A DNA stretch of 64,000 bases from Sphingopyxis flava. GTDB taxonomy: Bacteria; Pseudomonadota; Alphaproteobacteria; Sphingomonadales; Sphingomonadaceae. The notes below the pieces were generated by a model, which was not told where the DNA came from, did no database searches, and worked only from the letters and a program-made list of their open reading frames with translations. The position numbers were made by a program, and so were the translations under genes. Of the stretch, positions 36,922 through 47,445 are shown piece by piece (positions within the stretch are counted from its first letter, which is position 1; each line of letters begins with the position of its first letter). The stretch covers positions 1-64,000 of the forward strand of contig NZ_FUYP01000012.1 in assembly GCF_900168005.1 (NCBI RefSeq), in the 5' to 3' direction.

Positions 36922-38081
36922 CGGCTCCACCCTGGCGTCGGCGCCTTTTCGAGACGTGCTTCGGGGATGATCTCGCGCATGCGCGAGGCGAAATTCCTGA
37001 GGCAGACCTCCTTCTCGCTGAGCGGCCCCATGCTGAAGCTTCGCGATTGCATCCCCTGCTGGACGCGCGTGATCAGGGCGGTGTCCTCGGCATTCACCTG
37101 ACGGTTGATGCGCCAGTTGAGATAGCGCGCGGCCTTCATCTCGCGGCGCTCGTCGGGAAGGACATAGCTGATCTCGCGGATCAGGCAGCTTGTGGGACCG
37201 GTCGGCAGCCACTGCATGAAATCGACCTGGTCGGGATAGATGTCGAAGGCGACATTGGGCCACAGCTTGAAATAGAGCCAGTGGCGCTGACGATCCTCGG
37301 GAAGGTGGGGGACCGGGGGCAGCAATTTCTGGTAGAGGCGTTCCGACCAGTTGGGCGAGGGGCGGTCGATCAGGTCTCCCCACATGCGGTCAACGCGCTC
37401 CTCCGCCTCGACGCCGTAGCTTTTGCCGAACAGCCGGGTGAGGCCAGGGTGCGCGACGGGGATGTGAAGGCCGTCCGAATAATTGTCGCCGACATTCTTC
37501 CAATTGACGTCGCGCGGCCGGAGGGTGACACGGCCGAGCGCACCGAGTTCGTCGAAACGATAGGCCGCGATCATCGCTTCATAGGGCGCCATCATCGACG
37601 CAACCGATGGGCCGCCGTCGTCGGCAAGACGCACGAACCAGAAACCGTGCCATCGCTCTGCCTCGGCGCGCGCCAGCCCGGCCCGGCCACGGTCAAGCGT
37701 CGGATAGCTCGCTGAATCGGGAACACCGGTGAGCCGGCCGTCGAGTTCATAGGTCCAGGCGTGATAGGGGCACACGAGCTTTTTCGCGCAGCCAGACGAT
37801 CCATCGACGAGGCGCGAGCCGCGGTGGCGGCAGACATTCGTGAAGGCGCGCACGATGCGGTCGGCGCCGCGGACGAGAATGACACTTTCTCCGATATAAT
37901 CGATGCTGTGCCAGTCGCCGGGATTCGGAATGTCGCTGTCGTGGCAGACGGCCTGCCAGCTGGGGCGGAAGATGCGCTCCACCTCGAGCGCATAAAATTC
38001 GGGATCGCTGTATGTCCAAGCGGGAAGCGACCAGCCATCCAGGGGGTCGATGTTGGGGACTGTTCCGCGCAGCGTTGCCAT
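36918..38081 (-). CDS. Rieske non-heme iron oxygenase, alpha subunit
   Basis: A 387-residue aromatic-ring-hydroxylating oxygenase large subunit. The Rieske [2Fe-2S] ligands are Cys84-x-His86 and Cys104-x2-His107. The mononuclear iron site follows in NYSDGLHIPVAH, with bridging Asp203 and ligands His206 and His211. Such enzymes oxygenate aromatics or demethylate/hydroxylate quaternary amines and steroids. No beta subunit, ferredoxin or reductase gene is adjacent, so electrons must come from elsewhere. ATG 38081 has AAGGA seven bases upstream. The promoter lies over a 9-4-9 inverted repeat shared with the divergent TetR gene. Confidence 0.93.
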   Translation of the reverse strand: MATLRGTVPNIDPLDGWSLPAWTYSDPEFYALEVERIFRPSWQAVCHDSDIPNPGDWHSIDYIGESVILVRGADRIVRAFTNVCRHRGSRLVDGSSGCAKKLVCPYHAWTYELDGRLTGVPDSASYPTLDRGRAGLARAEAERWHGFWFVRLADDGGPSVASMMAPYEAMIAAYRFDELGALGRVTLRPRDVNWKNVGDNYSDGLHIPVAHPGLTRLFGKSYGVEAEERVDRMWGDLIDRPSPNWSERLYQKLLPPVPHLPEDRQRHWLYFKLWPNVAFDIYPDQVDFMQWLPTGPTSCLIREISYVLPDERREMKAARYLNWRINRQVNAEDTALITRVQQGMQSRSFSMGPLSEKEVCLRNFASRMREIIPEARLEKAPTPGWSR

Positions 38082-38091
38082 GATCCGATCC

Positions 38092-38113
38092 TTGTTATAC
38101 ATACGTATAACAA
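38092..38113. promoter_or_regulatory. Perfect 9-4-9 inverted repeat, candidate TetR operator
   Basis: TTGTTATAC, a four-base centre ATAC, then GTATAACAA: perfect 9-base arms in the 33-base gap between the Rieske and TetR starts. It ends one base before the TetR ATG and ten bases before the Rieske start, overlapping any promoter of either gene. This is the normal arrangement for a TetR repressor that controls itself and its divergent target. Confidence 0.8.
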
Positions 38114-38114
38114 T

Positions 38115-38750
38115 ATGCGACCCGCCCGCCAAGCCTTTACGCGCGAGAGCGCCGATGCCCGCAGAAACGCCCTGATCGAAGCAACCGCGGCGTGCCTTGC
38201 TGAGCATGGGCTGGCTGGAACCCATGTCCGCGCCATCTGCGCGCGTGCGGGGGTGTCTCCGGGGTTGCTGCGCCATTATTTCGCCGGGATCGATGAGCTG
38301 ATCGCCGCTACCTACCGGGCGACGAGCGATCGGATGGACGCGATTTTCGCGGCTGCGGTCGAGGCGGCAGGCAGTGACCCGCGCGCGCGCCTCAACGCCT
38401 ATCTGACGACAAGTTTCCGCCCGCCTGTAACCGACCCCGAACTATTGGGCGCATGGACCGCTTTCTGGGCGCTGGCGCGGAGCGATGGGCGGATGGCCGC
38501 GATCCACGCCGAAAGCTACGCCGGCTACCGTGCCCGGCTCGCTGAGCTCCTGGCCGCGTGCGGTGCAGCTGAGTCCGGTCGACTGGCTATCATGCTGACG
38601 GCAATGGTCGACGGATTGTGGCTCGAACTGTCGCTCGACCCCGCAAGCTTCGGCGGCGAGGCAGCAGCACAGATGGTCGAGCAGGCGGTCGCCGCGCTTC
38701 TACGACCCGGCGCGGACGACCCGGGCGCGCTGCTCGGGACGGGCCATTGA
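38115..38750 (+). CDS. TetR-family regulator (BetI-like)
   Basis: A 211-residue TetR protein: ARRNALIEATAACLAEHG and AICARAGVSPGLLRHYFAGIDELIAATYRA make the DNA-binding domain, and the rest resembles the BetI-type ligand domain (LLGAWTAFWALARSDGRMAAIHAESY), which hints at a charged or aromatic ligand. The ATG sits on the edge of the inverted repeat with no Shine-Dalgarno, so the mRNA may be leaderless. It is divergent from the Rieske operon and its end overlaps the acyltransferase gene tail-to-tail by 51 bases. Confidence 0.9.
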   Translation: MRPARQAFTRESADARRNALIEATAACLAEHGLAGTHVRAICARAGVSPGLLRHYFAGIDELIAATYRATSDRMDAIFAAAVEAAGSDPRARLNAYLTTSFRPPVTDPELLGAWTAFWALARSDGRMAAIHAESYAGYRARLAELLAACGAAESGRLAIMLTAMVDGLWLELSLDPASFGGEAAAQMVEQAVAALLRPGADDPGALLGTGH

Positions 38751-39755
38751 GAAAAGAATCGGGTCGGAGGCCTGCCGCGCTGCAAAATCGGCCTTGCCCG
38801 TCAGTCCCTGCCAGCCGATCCCGATCAGCGCCTGCGCGATGGCGCCGCCTAGCGTATCGCCGGGGCCGGGAAGGATCAGTACGTCGGGCGCAAGCTCCTT
38901 GACCGCAACCTGCACCGAGCGCGCGAAGTCATAGGTGGCAAGGATCTGGTGGCCGAAGCTATAATCCCAGATTTCAGCCGGATTGCTCGAAAAGCGGCGC
39001 CAGATATGGCCGCGGCCGTCGACGATCGGCATCACCGGTCCGCCGAACAGCGACGGCGGGAGTTCGGCCTTTGCCTTGTCTGAACTGCCCACCATCAGCG
39101 GCGTGTGAAAGGGACCGTGACCGGCGAGACGCAGAGGATCGCGGCCCGGTGTTGGTGGCGCTTCGGCGGCGAGCGCGGCGAGCCCCTCCTCATTGCCCGC
39201 GAGCACGAGCATTCCGGCAAGGTCGATCGACAGGCCGAGAGCATGGCCCGGACGCGCATCGATGTCGGCGGCGCAAGCGAGCAAAGCTTCGCGCAGGCCC
39301 GGCACGGGACGCCAGTCCTCATCGACGATCTGAAGCAGCATCTGTCCGCCGGGGCCGTGCGACTGGCTGTTCACTCCCATGGCGTTGGCGATGCGAAAGC
39401 CGTCCTCGACCGACACCGCCCCCCCGATCGCGAGCGCGCTGTACCAGCCCATCGAATTGCCGAGAGTGCCAACGATCTCGAAGGCGTCGCGATCGACGCT
39501 GAGATAGTCGAGGATCGTCGCGGTGTAGATCAGCGGGGCGGCGACATCGCCCCGCATGTGCACGGCGCTGAAGCGCTCGGCGCCGTCGAGTTCGGTCAGC
39601 GGGGGCTGGCCCCGATCGCGTCGATGAGCGTCGAAACGGGCGATGAGGTCGTCAAAGCGCGTGCCGTGGAGACGGGATATGCTGCCAAGTTCACCCTTGC
39701 CGTATGTGCCGCGGCCCGGGGCGATGATGAGGGCGGATTTTCTTCTCTCAGCCAT
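38700..39755 (-). CDS. Malonyl-CoA:ACP transacylase-like acyltransferase (FabD family)
   Basis: A 351-residue FabD/AT-domain-like protein with the nucleophile elbow GNSMG (Ser101) and an AT-type histidine in GHGPFHTPL (His217). FabD proteins are about 310 residues. The N-terminus here (ALIIAPGRGTYGKGELG) differs from the usual VFPGQGAQ start. It is divergent enough that the acyl donor and acceptor are open. It follows the fused E1 gene on the same strand with an 80-base gap, so both may share a transcript. AGG lies about eight bases before the ATG. Confidence 0.75.
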   Translation of the reverse strand: MAERRKSALIIAPGRGTYGKGELGSISRLHGTRFDDLIARFDAHRRDRGQPPLTELDGAERFSAVHMRGDVAAPLIYTATILDYLSVDRDAFEIVGTLGNSMGWYSALAIGGAVSVEDGFRIANAMGVNSQSHGPGGQMLLQIVDEDWRPVPGLREALLACAADIDARPGHALGLSIDLAGMLVLAGNEEGLAALAAEAPPTPGRDPLRLAGHGPFHTPLMVGSSDKAKAELPPSLFGGPVMPIVDGRGHIWRRFSSNPAEIWDYSFGHQILATYDFARSVQVAVKELAPDVLILPGPGDTLGGAIAQALIGIGWQGLTGKADFAARQASDPILFSMARPEQRARVVRAGS

Positions 39756-39835
39756 AATGTCCTACCTCTGCTCGTGCCGAGCCTCTCGAAGCAATTTCGC
39801 CCTTCACACCGCCCACAGATTGAGGGTGCAGAGGA

Positions 39836-42046
39836 TCATCGCGCCAGCAATTCTTTCGCTGCGGCCACGATGCTGTCCCGGCTCGGCAGGGTCAGCGTTG
39901 CCGCCTTGCCGAGCGGAATGAAGCTGTCGTCGGCGGCGATGCGCTGGAATTTCTTGTCGGGCGCGCGCTCGGCAAACAAGGCCATCAGTCCCTCACTCTG
40001 CGATCCGGTGATGCGGCATTCGTCGACGATCAGGATGCGCTTTGCCTCCCCCACCGCGGCGAGGAGCTTGTCGCCGTCGACCGGGCCGAGCCAGCGCATA
40101 TCGATGACACGCGCCTTCACGCCTTGCGCGGCGAGCAGCTTCTCCGCCTGGCGCGAGAGATAATAGCCGTTGCCATAGGTGACGATCGCCAGCTCGGTCC
40201 CGTCACCGTGCACGCCGACATCGCCGAGAGCGATCGGCATTCCCTCACCCGGCGCGTCGTAGATGCTGGTCCAAAGACCGTCCCCTTCCTCGTGGAGATC
40301 GCGGGTCATGTAGAGCGCGATCGGTTCGACGAAGACGACCACCCGCTGCTCCTCGCGCGCCAGCCGCACGCATTCGCGGAGCATTTGCACCGCATCGCGC
40401 CCGTTCGAGGGTACCGCAAGAATGATGCCGGGAATGTCGCGAAAGACCGCAAGGCTGTTGTCGTTGTGGAAATGACCCCCAAAGCCCTTTTGATAACCGA
40501 GCCCCGCGATGCGGATGACCATCGGATTGGTGTACTGGCCATTCGAGAAGAAGCTCAAGGTCGCGGCCTCGCCGCGAATCTGGTCCTCGGCGTTGTGGAC
40601 ATAGGCGAGGAACTGGATTTCGGGCATCGGGATAAAGCCGTTATGCGCCATGCCGATCGCGAGCCCCAATATTGCCTGCTCGTCGAGCAATGTGTTGACG
40701 ACGCGCGCGGACCCGAAGCGTTGATGGAGTTTGGCGGTGACGTTGTAGACACCGCCCTTCGGCCCGACATCCTCCCCCGCGACGACAATCTCGGGATAGG
40801 CGAGCATCAGGTCGGCGAGCGCCCAGGAGAGGAGCCGGGCCATATGCATCGGCTTGTCCATCTGGCTCGCATCGCTGGCGAACATCGCGACGCGATCCTC
40901 CGCCGACGGGGTGTTCGTGCGCACCCTCTCCCGCTTCGGCGGAATCAGGCTGGCCATGACTCCGGCGGGTGTCGTGATCTTTGGCCGCCGAATCGCCTCT
41001 TCCGCCTGCCGCGCGAGCGTCGCGCCGATCTCGTCATAGGCGTCGGCGATCTCGGCGGGAGTCATCCAGCCCTGCTCGGCCATCAGCGCGGCTCCCTTCA
41101 ACAAGGGATCACGCGCCTCGTCGGCCTCGATCAGTGCCTTGGGCAGGTAGGCGCCCTGCACGTCCGAGCCGGCGTGGCCGTAGAGCCGCACTGTCGCCAT
41201 GTGAAGGAACACGGGCTTGCGATAGCGCCGCGAATAGTCGGCGGCTTCGCACGCGCCTGCATAGGCTGACACCAGATCGGTACCGTCACACTGGATATAA
41301 TGGAGCCCCGCGCGGTGGCGGAATTGCGCCTCGATCCAACCCGTGGGCGTGCGCGTCGAAATACCGATCCCATTATCTTCGCAAAGGAAAATGAGGGGCA
41401 TCGGCGATCCCTGGTACGCTGCCCAGCCTGCCGCGTTGAAGGCGCCCTGCGCGGTCGAATGGTTCGCCGAGGCGTCGCCGAAGCTCGCGAGCACCACCGC
41501 ATCGTCAGGAAGGGGCAGGCCGGTCATGCCGAGCCGCCGTGCGATACCGATCGAAAAAGCGGCGCCGACCGCCTTGGGCAGGTGCGATGCGATCGTCGAA
41601 GTCTGGGGCGGGATGGCGAGCGGCTTCGACCCGATGACCTTGTGTCGCCCGCCCGAGATGGGGTCCTCGCTCGACGCGGCGAAGCTCAGCAGCATGTCCC
41701 ACGTCGGCGTGCCGCCGGGAAGCTGGCGCGCACGGTGGAGCTGGAAAGCATTCGAGCGATAGTGAAGGAAGGCCATATCGGTAACGCGCAGCGCCGCCGC
41801 GACTGCGGCGTTGCCCTCGTGCCCGGACGACCCGATCGTATAATATCCCTCGCCGCGCGCCTGCAGATGGCGCGATAGCCGGTCCATCTGGCGGCTGGTC
41901 AACTGCGAGAGGAAAATGTCGATCGCCTCGGCGCGCGGCAGGCCTGCAGCGGCAGGATCGGGGCTCTCGTCGCAGCGCGGGAGCGCGCCGGCGGCGAGCG
42001 CCGCGAGGAATTTTTCATGTACCGCCTGTGCTGCGTCCACCGCCAT
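39836..42046 (-). CDS. Single-chain 2-oxoacid dehydrogenase E1 (alpha and beta fused)
   Basis: A 736-residue protein combining the two halves of a branched-chain/pyruvate-type E1. The N-terminal half (about 30-360) is the thiamine-diphosphate-binding alpha part, with GDASANHS and LCEDNGIGIST. The C-terminal half (about 400-736) is the beta part, starting near ARLLSWALADLMLAYPEIVVAGEDVG. The enzyme should decarboxylate a 2-oxoacid and pass the acyl group to a lipoyl E2, but no E2 or E3 is adjacent. ATG 42046 is taken; a GGAGG lies directly against it. The frame continues upstream to 42127. Confidence 0.88.
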   Translation of the reverse strand: MAVDAAQAVHEKFLAALAAGALPRCDESPDPAAAGLPRAEAIDIFLSQLTSRQMDRLSRHLQARGEGYYTIGSSGHEGNAAVAAALRVTDMAFLHYRSNAFQLHRARQLPGGTPTWDMLLSFAASSEDPISGGRHKVIGSKPLAIPPQTSTIASHLPKAVGAAFSIGIARRLGMTGLPLPDDAVVLASFGDASANHSTAQGAFNAAGWAAYQGSPMPLIFLCEDNGIGISTRTPTGWIEAQFRHRAGLHYIQCDGTDLVSAYAGACEAADYSRRYRKPVFLHMATVRLYGHAGSDVQGAYLPKALIEADEARDPLLKGAALMAEQGWMTPAEIADAYDEIGATLARQAEEAIRRPKITTPAGVMASLIPPKRERVRTNTPSAEDRVAMFASDASQMDKPMHMARLLSWALADLMLAYPEIVVAGEDVGPKGGVYNVTAKLHQRFGSARVVNTLLDEQAILGLAIGMAHNGFIPMPEIQFLAYVHNAEDQIRGEAATLSFFSNGQYTNPMVIRIAGLGYQKGFGGHFHNDNSLAVFRDIPGIILAVPSNGRDAVQMLRECVRLAREEQRVVVFVEPIALYMTRDLHEEGDGLWTSIYDAPGEGMPIALGDVGVHGDGTELAIVTYGNGYYLSRQAEKLLAAQGVKARVIDMRWLGPVDGDKLLAAVGEAKRILIVDECRITGSQSEGLMALFAERAPDKKFQRIAADDSFIPLGKAATLTLPSRDSIVAAAKELLAR

Positions 42047-42203
42047 CCTCCATCCGCCGGCCCAAAGGTTGCATTTGTAACTATCCGGACCGTGCCGCGC
42101 GCTAAAACGGAGCAGTTCCTCGCGCAAGCATCTCTTGCCTTGTCGCGCGGCCTCGCGCTACCACTTGTCGCGTGAACATGCTGGGCGGGGCCAAATTTTC
42201 GAC

Positions 42204-42899
42204 ATGATGTCGCTGTGGATCGCGCAGGCATCGGCCACGGCCGGCGAACCCGGGCAGGGATGGTTGATCGATCCCGAACTCGTCGACCCCGGATACAGCC
42301 AGACGATGGCAGGGGGGGATATCCAGACGCGCTTTCCTGCTTCCCCCCCGCCACCCGACACCCCGGAGTGGCTCAAGACCCTGTTCGGGGCGATCGGTGA
42401 GTTTTTCCGGTGGAGCGCCCCCGCCCTCAAGCCGATGCTTTGGATCGCGGCGATCCTGCTGGCGCTGTTCCTGCTCTATCATTTCGTCCCTGCCTTCGCG
42501 CGCTGGGTCGACAATCTTCCCTTGATGCGCGAGCGGCGATCCGAGGTCGAGGACGAGACGGTGGGCCACGCCGAAGCGGGGGCGGCGCGCGCGCTGCTCG
42601 CCGAGGCCGACGCACTCGCCGCCGCAGGGCGCTTCGACGAGGCGGTGCATCTGCTGCTCTGTCGAAGCGTCGAGGATATTGAGGGGCGGCGGCCGGGACT
42701 CGTACAGCCCGCAATGACGTCGCGCGCGCTTGCCGATGCGCGCGACCTGCCGGCAGTCGCGCGCAGCGCCTTCAGTCGCATTGCGCGCGCGGTGGAGATC
42801 AGCCTGTTCGGCGGGCGCTCGATCGACTCGGACGCTTGGGCAGCGTGCCGGTCGGCATATGCCGAGTTGACGGTTGCGCGAAACTGGGCCCGCGCGTGA
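42204..42899 (+). CDS. DUF4129-type membrane protein
   Basis: A 231-residue protein with an acidic/proline-rich N-terminal part, one membrane helix (about 73-93, LKPMLWIAAILLALFLLYHF) and a cytoplasmic C-terminal domain (LLAEADALAAAGRFDEAVHLLLCRSVEDIE) typical of DUF4129 proteins. First gene of an eight-gene overlapping run. Two ATGs in tandem (42204, 42207) are possible starts. The 157-base gap from the divergent E1 gene should hold the operon promoter. Confidence 0.75.
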   Translation: MMSLWIAQASATAGEPGQGWLIDPELVDPGYSQTMAGGDIQTRFPASPPPPDTPEWLKTLFGAIGEFFRWSAPALKPMLWIAAILLALFLLYHFVPAFARWVDNLPLMRERRSEVEDETVGHAEAGAARALLAEADALAAAGRFDEAVHLLLCRSVEDIEGRRPGLVQPAMTSRALADARDLPAVARSAFSRIARAVEISLFGGRSIDSDAWAACRSAYAELTVARNWARA

Positions 42900-44117
42900 C
42901 GGACGCGCCGAGCGATAGCAGCTTCAATCCGAGGCTGATCGGCGGGGTCGTCGCGGTCGGCGTCGCCGCCTTTATCGCGCTGTGGGCTCTGATTGCGCTC
43001 GGCCCGCAGCTTTCGGGCGGCAAGGACGGCGGCGGGCACGCGTTGTCGAAAGGCGCGCCAGGCTATGCCGCAATGATCGATCTGCTCGAGCGCGCAGGCG
43101 CCCAAGTCGAGGTAAGGCGGCGGGTCGAACCCTATCGCTACCAGGATTATACCCAGCTCGCCGTTCTGACCCCGACCCACGAGACGCGGCCCGGCGCGAT
43201 GCAGGAAATACTGGCGGCGCAGGCCGGCGCCCCTATCCTGATCGTCCTGCCCAAATGGCAGGTGCTCCAGACGCCGGGCGAAAGAAAAAAGCCGGGCTGG
43301 TCCGGCCCCGGCTTTCGCGCAGCGGCACCGACCCGGCTACTGCCCGCCGACTGGTTCGGCGAGACTGAGGTGGAGAGCGAAGCGGCGAAGAGCGCACGCG
43401 GACGCGCTATTCTCGCAGGGCGTGCGATCGACATTCCGCTTCCCGACGAGGTCCAGACACTTTCGGGGCCGCACCTTGAAGCGCTGATCGTGGCGCCGGG
43501 CGGCGGCGCGGTGCTGGCTCGGACAAAAAACCGCGACATCTACATTCTCGCCGACCCCGACCTTATCGACAATCTTGCCTTTGCATCGCGCGACACAGCG
43601 CGCGCGGGAGCGATGCTCCTCGATGCGATCAGTGAGGATGCCGATGCCGACGGCTTCGCCTTTGACGTGACGCTGAACGGGTTCGGCAGCCAAAGATCGC
43701 TGCTGCGCTTCGCCTTTGTTCCGCCCTTTATCGGCATCACGCTCTGCCTGATTGCCGCGGGATTGCTCGCGTTGTGGCAGGCCGCCATGCGCTTCGGCCC
43801 GGCCCTCAGGCCGGCTCGCGCTATCCCGGTTTCAAAGGCGGCACTGATCGCCAACAGCGCTGATCTCATAAAGCAGGCAGGGCGCGAGCTCGACAGTGCA
43901 GACGCCTATGTGCTGAACCAGCGCGCGGCCATTGCGCGGCGACTGCACGCGCCGGCCGGTCTTGATGCGAGCGCAATCGATGCATGGATCGATCGCCGCC
44001 TGACCGGGCACAACGGCGGCTTTTCAGCGCTCGCCCGGCGGCTGCCGCTCGCGCGCAGCGCACCCGAATTTCTCGCGGACGCGCAAGCGCTGCACGATAT
44101 CAGGAAGGATCTATTGC

Positions 44118-44128
<11 letters not shown>
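42896..44128 (+). CDS. DUF4350-type membrane protein
   Basis: A 410-residue protein: a membrane helix (about 13-37), an extracytoplasmic domain (about 45-260) with the DUF4350 pattern ([21 protein letters not shown], then the segment ending [10 protein letters not shown]), a second helix (about 270-297) and a cytoplasmic tail. The role is unknown; DUF4350 genes are usually found with DUF4129 and MoxR genes. GTG 42896 overlaps the previous stop (GTGA); the upstream open frame is a shadow. Confidence 0.78.
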
Positions 44129-45079
<951 letters not shown>

Positions 45080-45083
<4 letters not shown>

Positions 45084-46411
45084 TATACCCGACCCGCCGG
45101 GCCATTTATCTGCTGCTGGTGGGCGCGCCGACCGCGCTCGCCCTCGGGCTGATCCGGCCCGAGCTGTGGCTGGTCGCGCCAGGCTGGATCGGCTTCCTGC
45201 TTGCGTGCCTGTGTCTCGATGCAATGGCGGGGGCAAGCCCGCAGCAGCTCGCGCTCGACGCGCGCTTTCCGCACCAGATTGGCGTGGGCGAACCCTTCGA
45301 CCTCTCGATCAACGCGAGCGGGCCGCGTGCGGTGCCGCGCCGCGCCGAAATCGCACTCGCTGCCGACGAACGGATCGCGCCGGGGGGCCGCATTGCAGAT
45401 GAAATACGCGCCCCCGAGGGCGAAGGCGGCGATGCCCGGATGCTGACGCGCCGGCTCTCGCTCACAGCCACCCGGCGCGGCCAGGCCGAGATTGCGGCCC
45501 TTTGGATCCGCTGGGCCGGGCCGCTCGGCCTTGTCTGGAAGCAGCGTCGCTTCGCAATAGGCCGCTCGATCGCCGTCGTCCCCAGCTTGCGCGCAGTGAG
45601 CGAGGAAGGCCGGCGGCTTTTCCAACGCAACAGCTGGTTCGGTCTCCGGCAACAGCGGCTGCGGGGCGAAGGCAGCGAGTTCGAAGCACTTGCCGAATAT
45701 CATCCGGGGATGGACCGCCGCGCGATCGACTGGAGCGCCTCGGCGCGGCACGTCAAGCTGCTTGCCAAGGAATATCGGGTCGAGCGCGATAACCGCGTCG
45801 TGCTCGCGATCGACGCTGGACGCACGATGGCCGAACCTGTCGGCGGCATGCCGCGCGTCGACCGCGCCGTATCCGCAGCGCTGCTGCTTGCCTATGCAGG
45901 GCTCAAGCTTGGCGATCGGATCAGCCTCTTCTCCTTCGCCGCGCAGCCGCAGGCGCTGACCCCGGCCTATATGCACACGCAGGATTTCCCGTCGCTGCAG
46001 CGTGCCGCGAGCCGGATCGACTATGCGCATGTCGAAAGCAATTTCACGCTCGCGCTGGCAACGCTGTCCGCCGCCCTCAACCGCCGCTCGCTCATCATCC
46101 TGTTCACTGAGTTCACCGACGCGACCAGCGCCGACCTCATGATACGCGCCGCGGGCCGGCTCGTGAAAACGCATCGGCTGCTTTGCGTGGTGATGCGCGA
46201 TGAGGAGCTGGAAAGCGAAGAGCGTCGCCGCCCCGAATGTGCCGCCGACGTCACGCGCGCCAATGTCGCGGCAGCGCTGCTCTTGGACCGCCAGCTCGTC
46301 ATTGCGCGGCTGCAGCGGCTGGGCGTTGACGTGATCGAGGTGCCAGCAGACGCGATGGGAGCGAGCGTTGTTGAGGCCTATCTCGGCATCAAGCAGCAGG
46401 GCGGCCTTTGA
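45080..46411 (+). CDS. DUF58 protein with a vWA-like domain
   Basis: A 443-residue protein with two N-terminal membrane segments (about 5-50), a beta-rich middle, the DUF58 core ([26 protein letters not shown]) and a C-terminal vWA-like fold beginning [10 protein letters not shown]. The metal site reads DAGRT where a classical MIDAS has DxSxS, so metal binding is doubtful. DUF58 proteins pair with MoxR ATPases. GTG 45080 overlaps the MoxR stop (GTGA) and its stop shares a base with the next ATG. Confidence 0.87.
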
Positions 46412-47445
46412 TGCGGCCCTCGATTTCCGGCTCGGCTCCCGCGACCCCGGCCTTCTCGACCAGCCGCTTCAGGGCCGAGCGCGAGGCTGACTGGATCGCA
46501 TTCGACGCCTTGCTCGCGCGGCTCGAGAAGAAGGGTGCCAAAGCGCTGTCCAGCGAGGAATTGCTGCAACTCCCGCTCCTCTATCGCGCAACCCTCTCGT
46601 CGCTGTCGATCGCGCGTGCCACGAGCCTCGACAAGGCACTGCTCGACCATCTCGAGGCGCTTTCGATCCGCGGCTATTTCCTGATTTATGGTGTGCGCCA
46701 GTCGCGGCTCGACCGGATGAAGCGCTTTTTGCTTCACGACTGGCCTGCGGCGGTGCGATCGGTGTGGAAGGAGACGCTCCTAATCGTGCTGATCCTGCTG
46801 CTCGGCACGCTGACGAGCTGGAGTCTCGTTACCCACAACCCCGAGTGGTATTATAATTTCATCCCCGAAGAGCTGGCGGGTGGACGCGATCCGCGCGCGA
46901 GCGCCGAGTTCCTGCAAGGCACCCTCGGCCACGGCAGGGCCGCCGGCGAACAGGAGGGAGCGCTCCACATGTTCGCGACCTACTTGTTCACCCATAACAG
47001 CCAGGTGTCGATCATGTCCTTTGCCCTGGGTTTCGCCTTCGGCATTCCGACCATGATGCTCGAATATTATCAAGGCATCAGCCTTGGCGCGATGATCGCC
47101 GTCTTCACATCGAAAGGGCTGGGGTTCGATTTCGGTGGCTGGCTTTTCATCCACGGCACCACCGAGCTGTTCGCCGCCGCGCTGTCGGGCGCAGCGGGGC
47201 TGCGAATCGGAGCCGCGGTTGTCTTTCCCGGCGCGCGCGGGCGGCTTCAGGCGGCAGCGGACGCCGGGCGTACCGCAGGCAAGGTAATGGTCGGCGTGAT
47301 CATCATGCTGCTTGCCGCCGGATTGCTCGAAGGCTTCGGCCGGCAGCTGATCACCGACACGCTGCTGCGCTATGGCATCGGCACACTGATGCTGCTCTTC
47401 TGGCTCGGCTATTACTACCTGCCGCGTCCGGAGACGGGCATATGA
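46411..47445 (+). CDS. SpoIIM-like (stage II sporulation protein M family) membrane protein
   Basis: A 344-residue integral membrane protein. After a helical cytoplasmic N-terminal region (about 15-110) it has several membrane segments, including VWKETLLIVLILLLGTL and NSQVSIMSFALGFAFGIPTMMLEYYQGISLGAM, and the family motif FIHGTTELFAAALSGAAGL. This family extends far beyond spore formers; here it is surely not a sporulation gene and probably a partner of the RDD protein that follows. ATG 46411 shares its A with the DUF58 stop. Confidence 0.85.
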   Translation: MRPSISGSAPATPAFSTSRFRAEREADWIAFDALLARLEKKGAKALSSEELLQLPLLYRATLSSLSIARATSLDKALLDHLEALSIRGYFLIYGVRQSRLDRMKRFLLHDWPAAVRSVWKETLLIVLILLLGTLTSWSLVTHNPEWYYNFIPEELAGGRDPRASAEFLQGTLGHGRAAGEQEGALHMFATYLFTHNSQVSIMSFALGFAFGIPTMMLEYYQGISLGAMIAVFTSKGLGFDFGGWLFIHGTTELFAAALSGAAGLRIGAAVVFPGARGRLQAAADAGRTAGKVMVGVIIMLLAAGLLEGFGRQLITDTLLRYGIGTLMLLFWLGYYYLPRPETGI

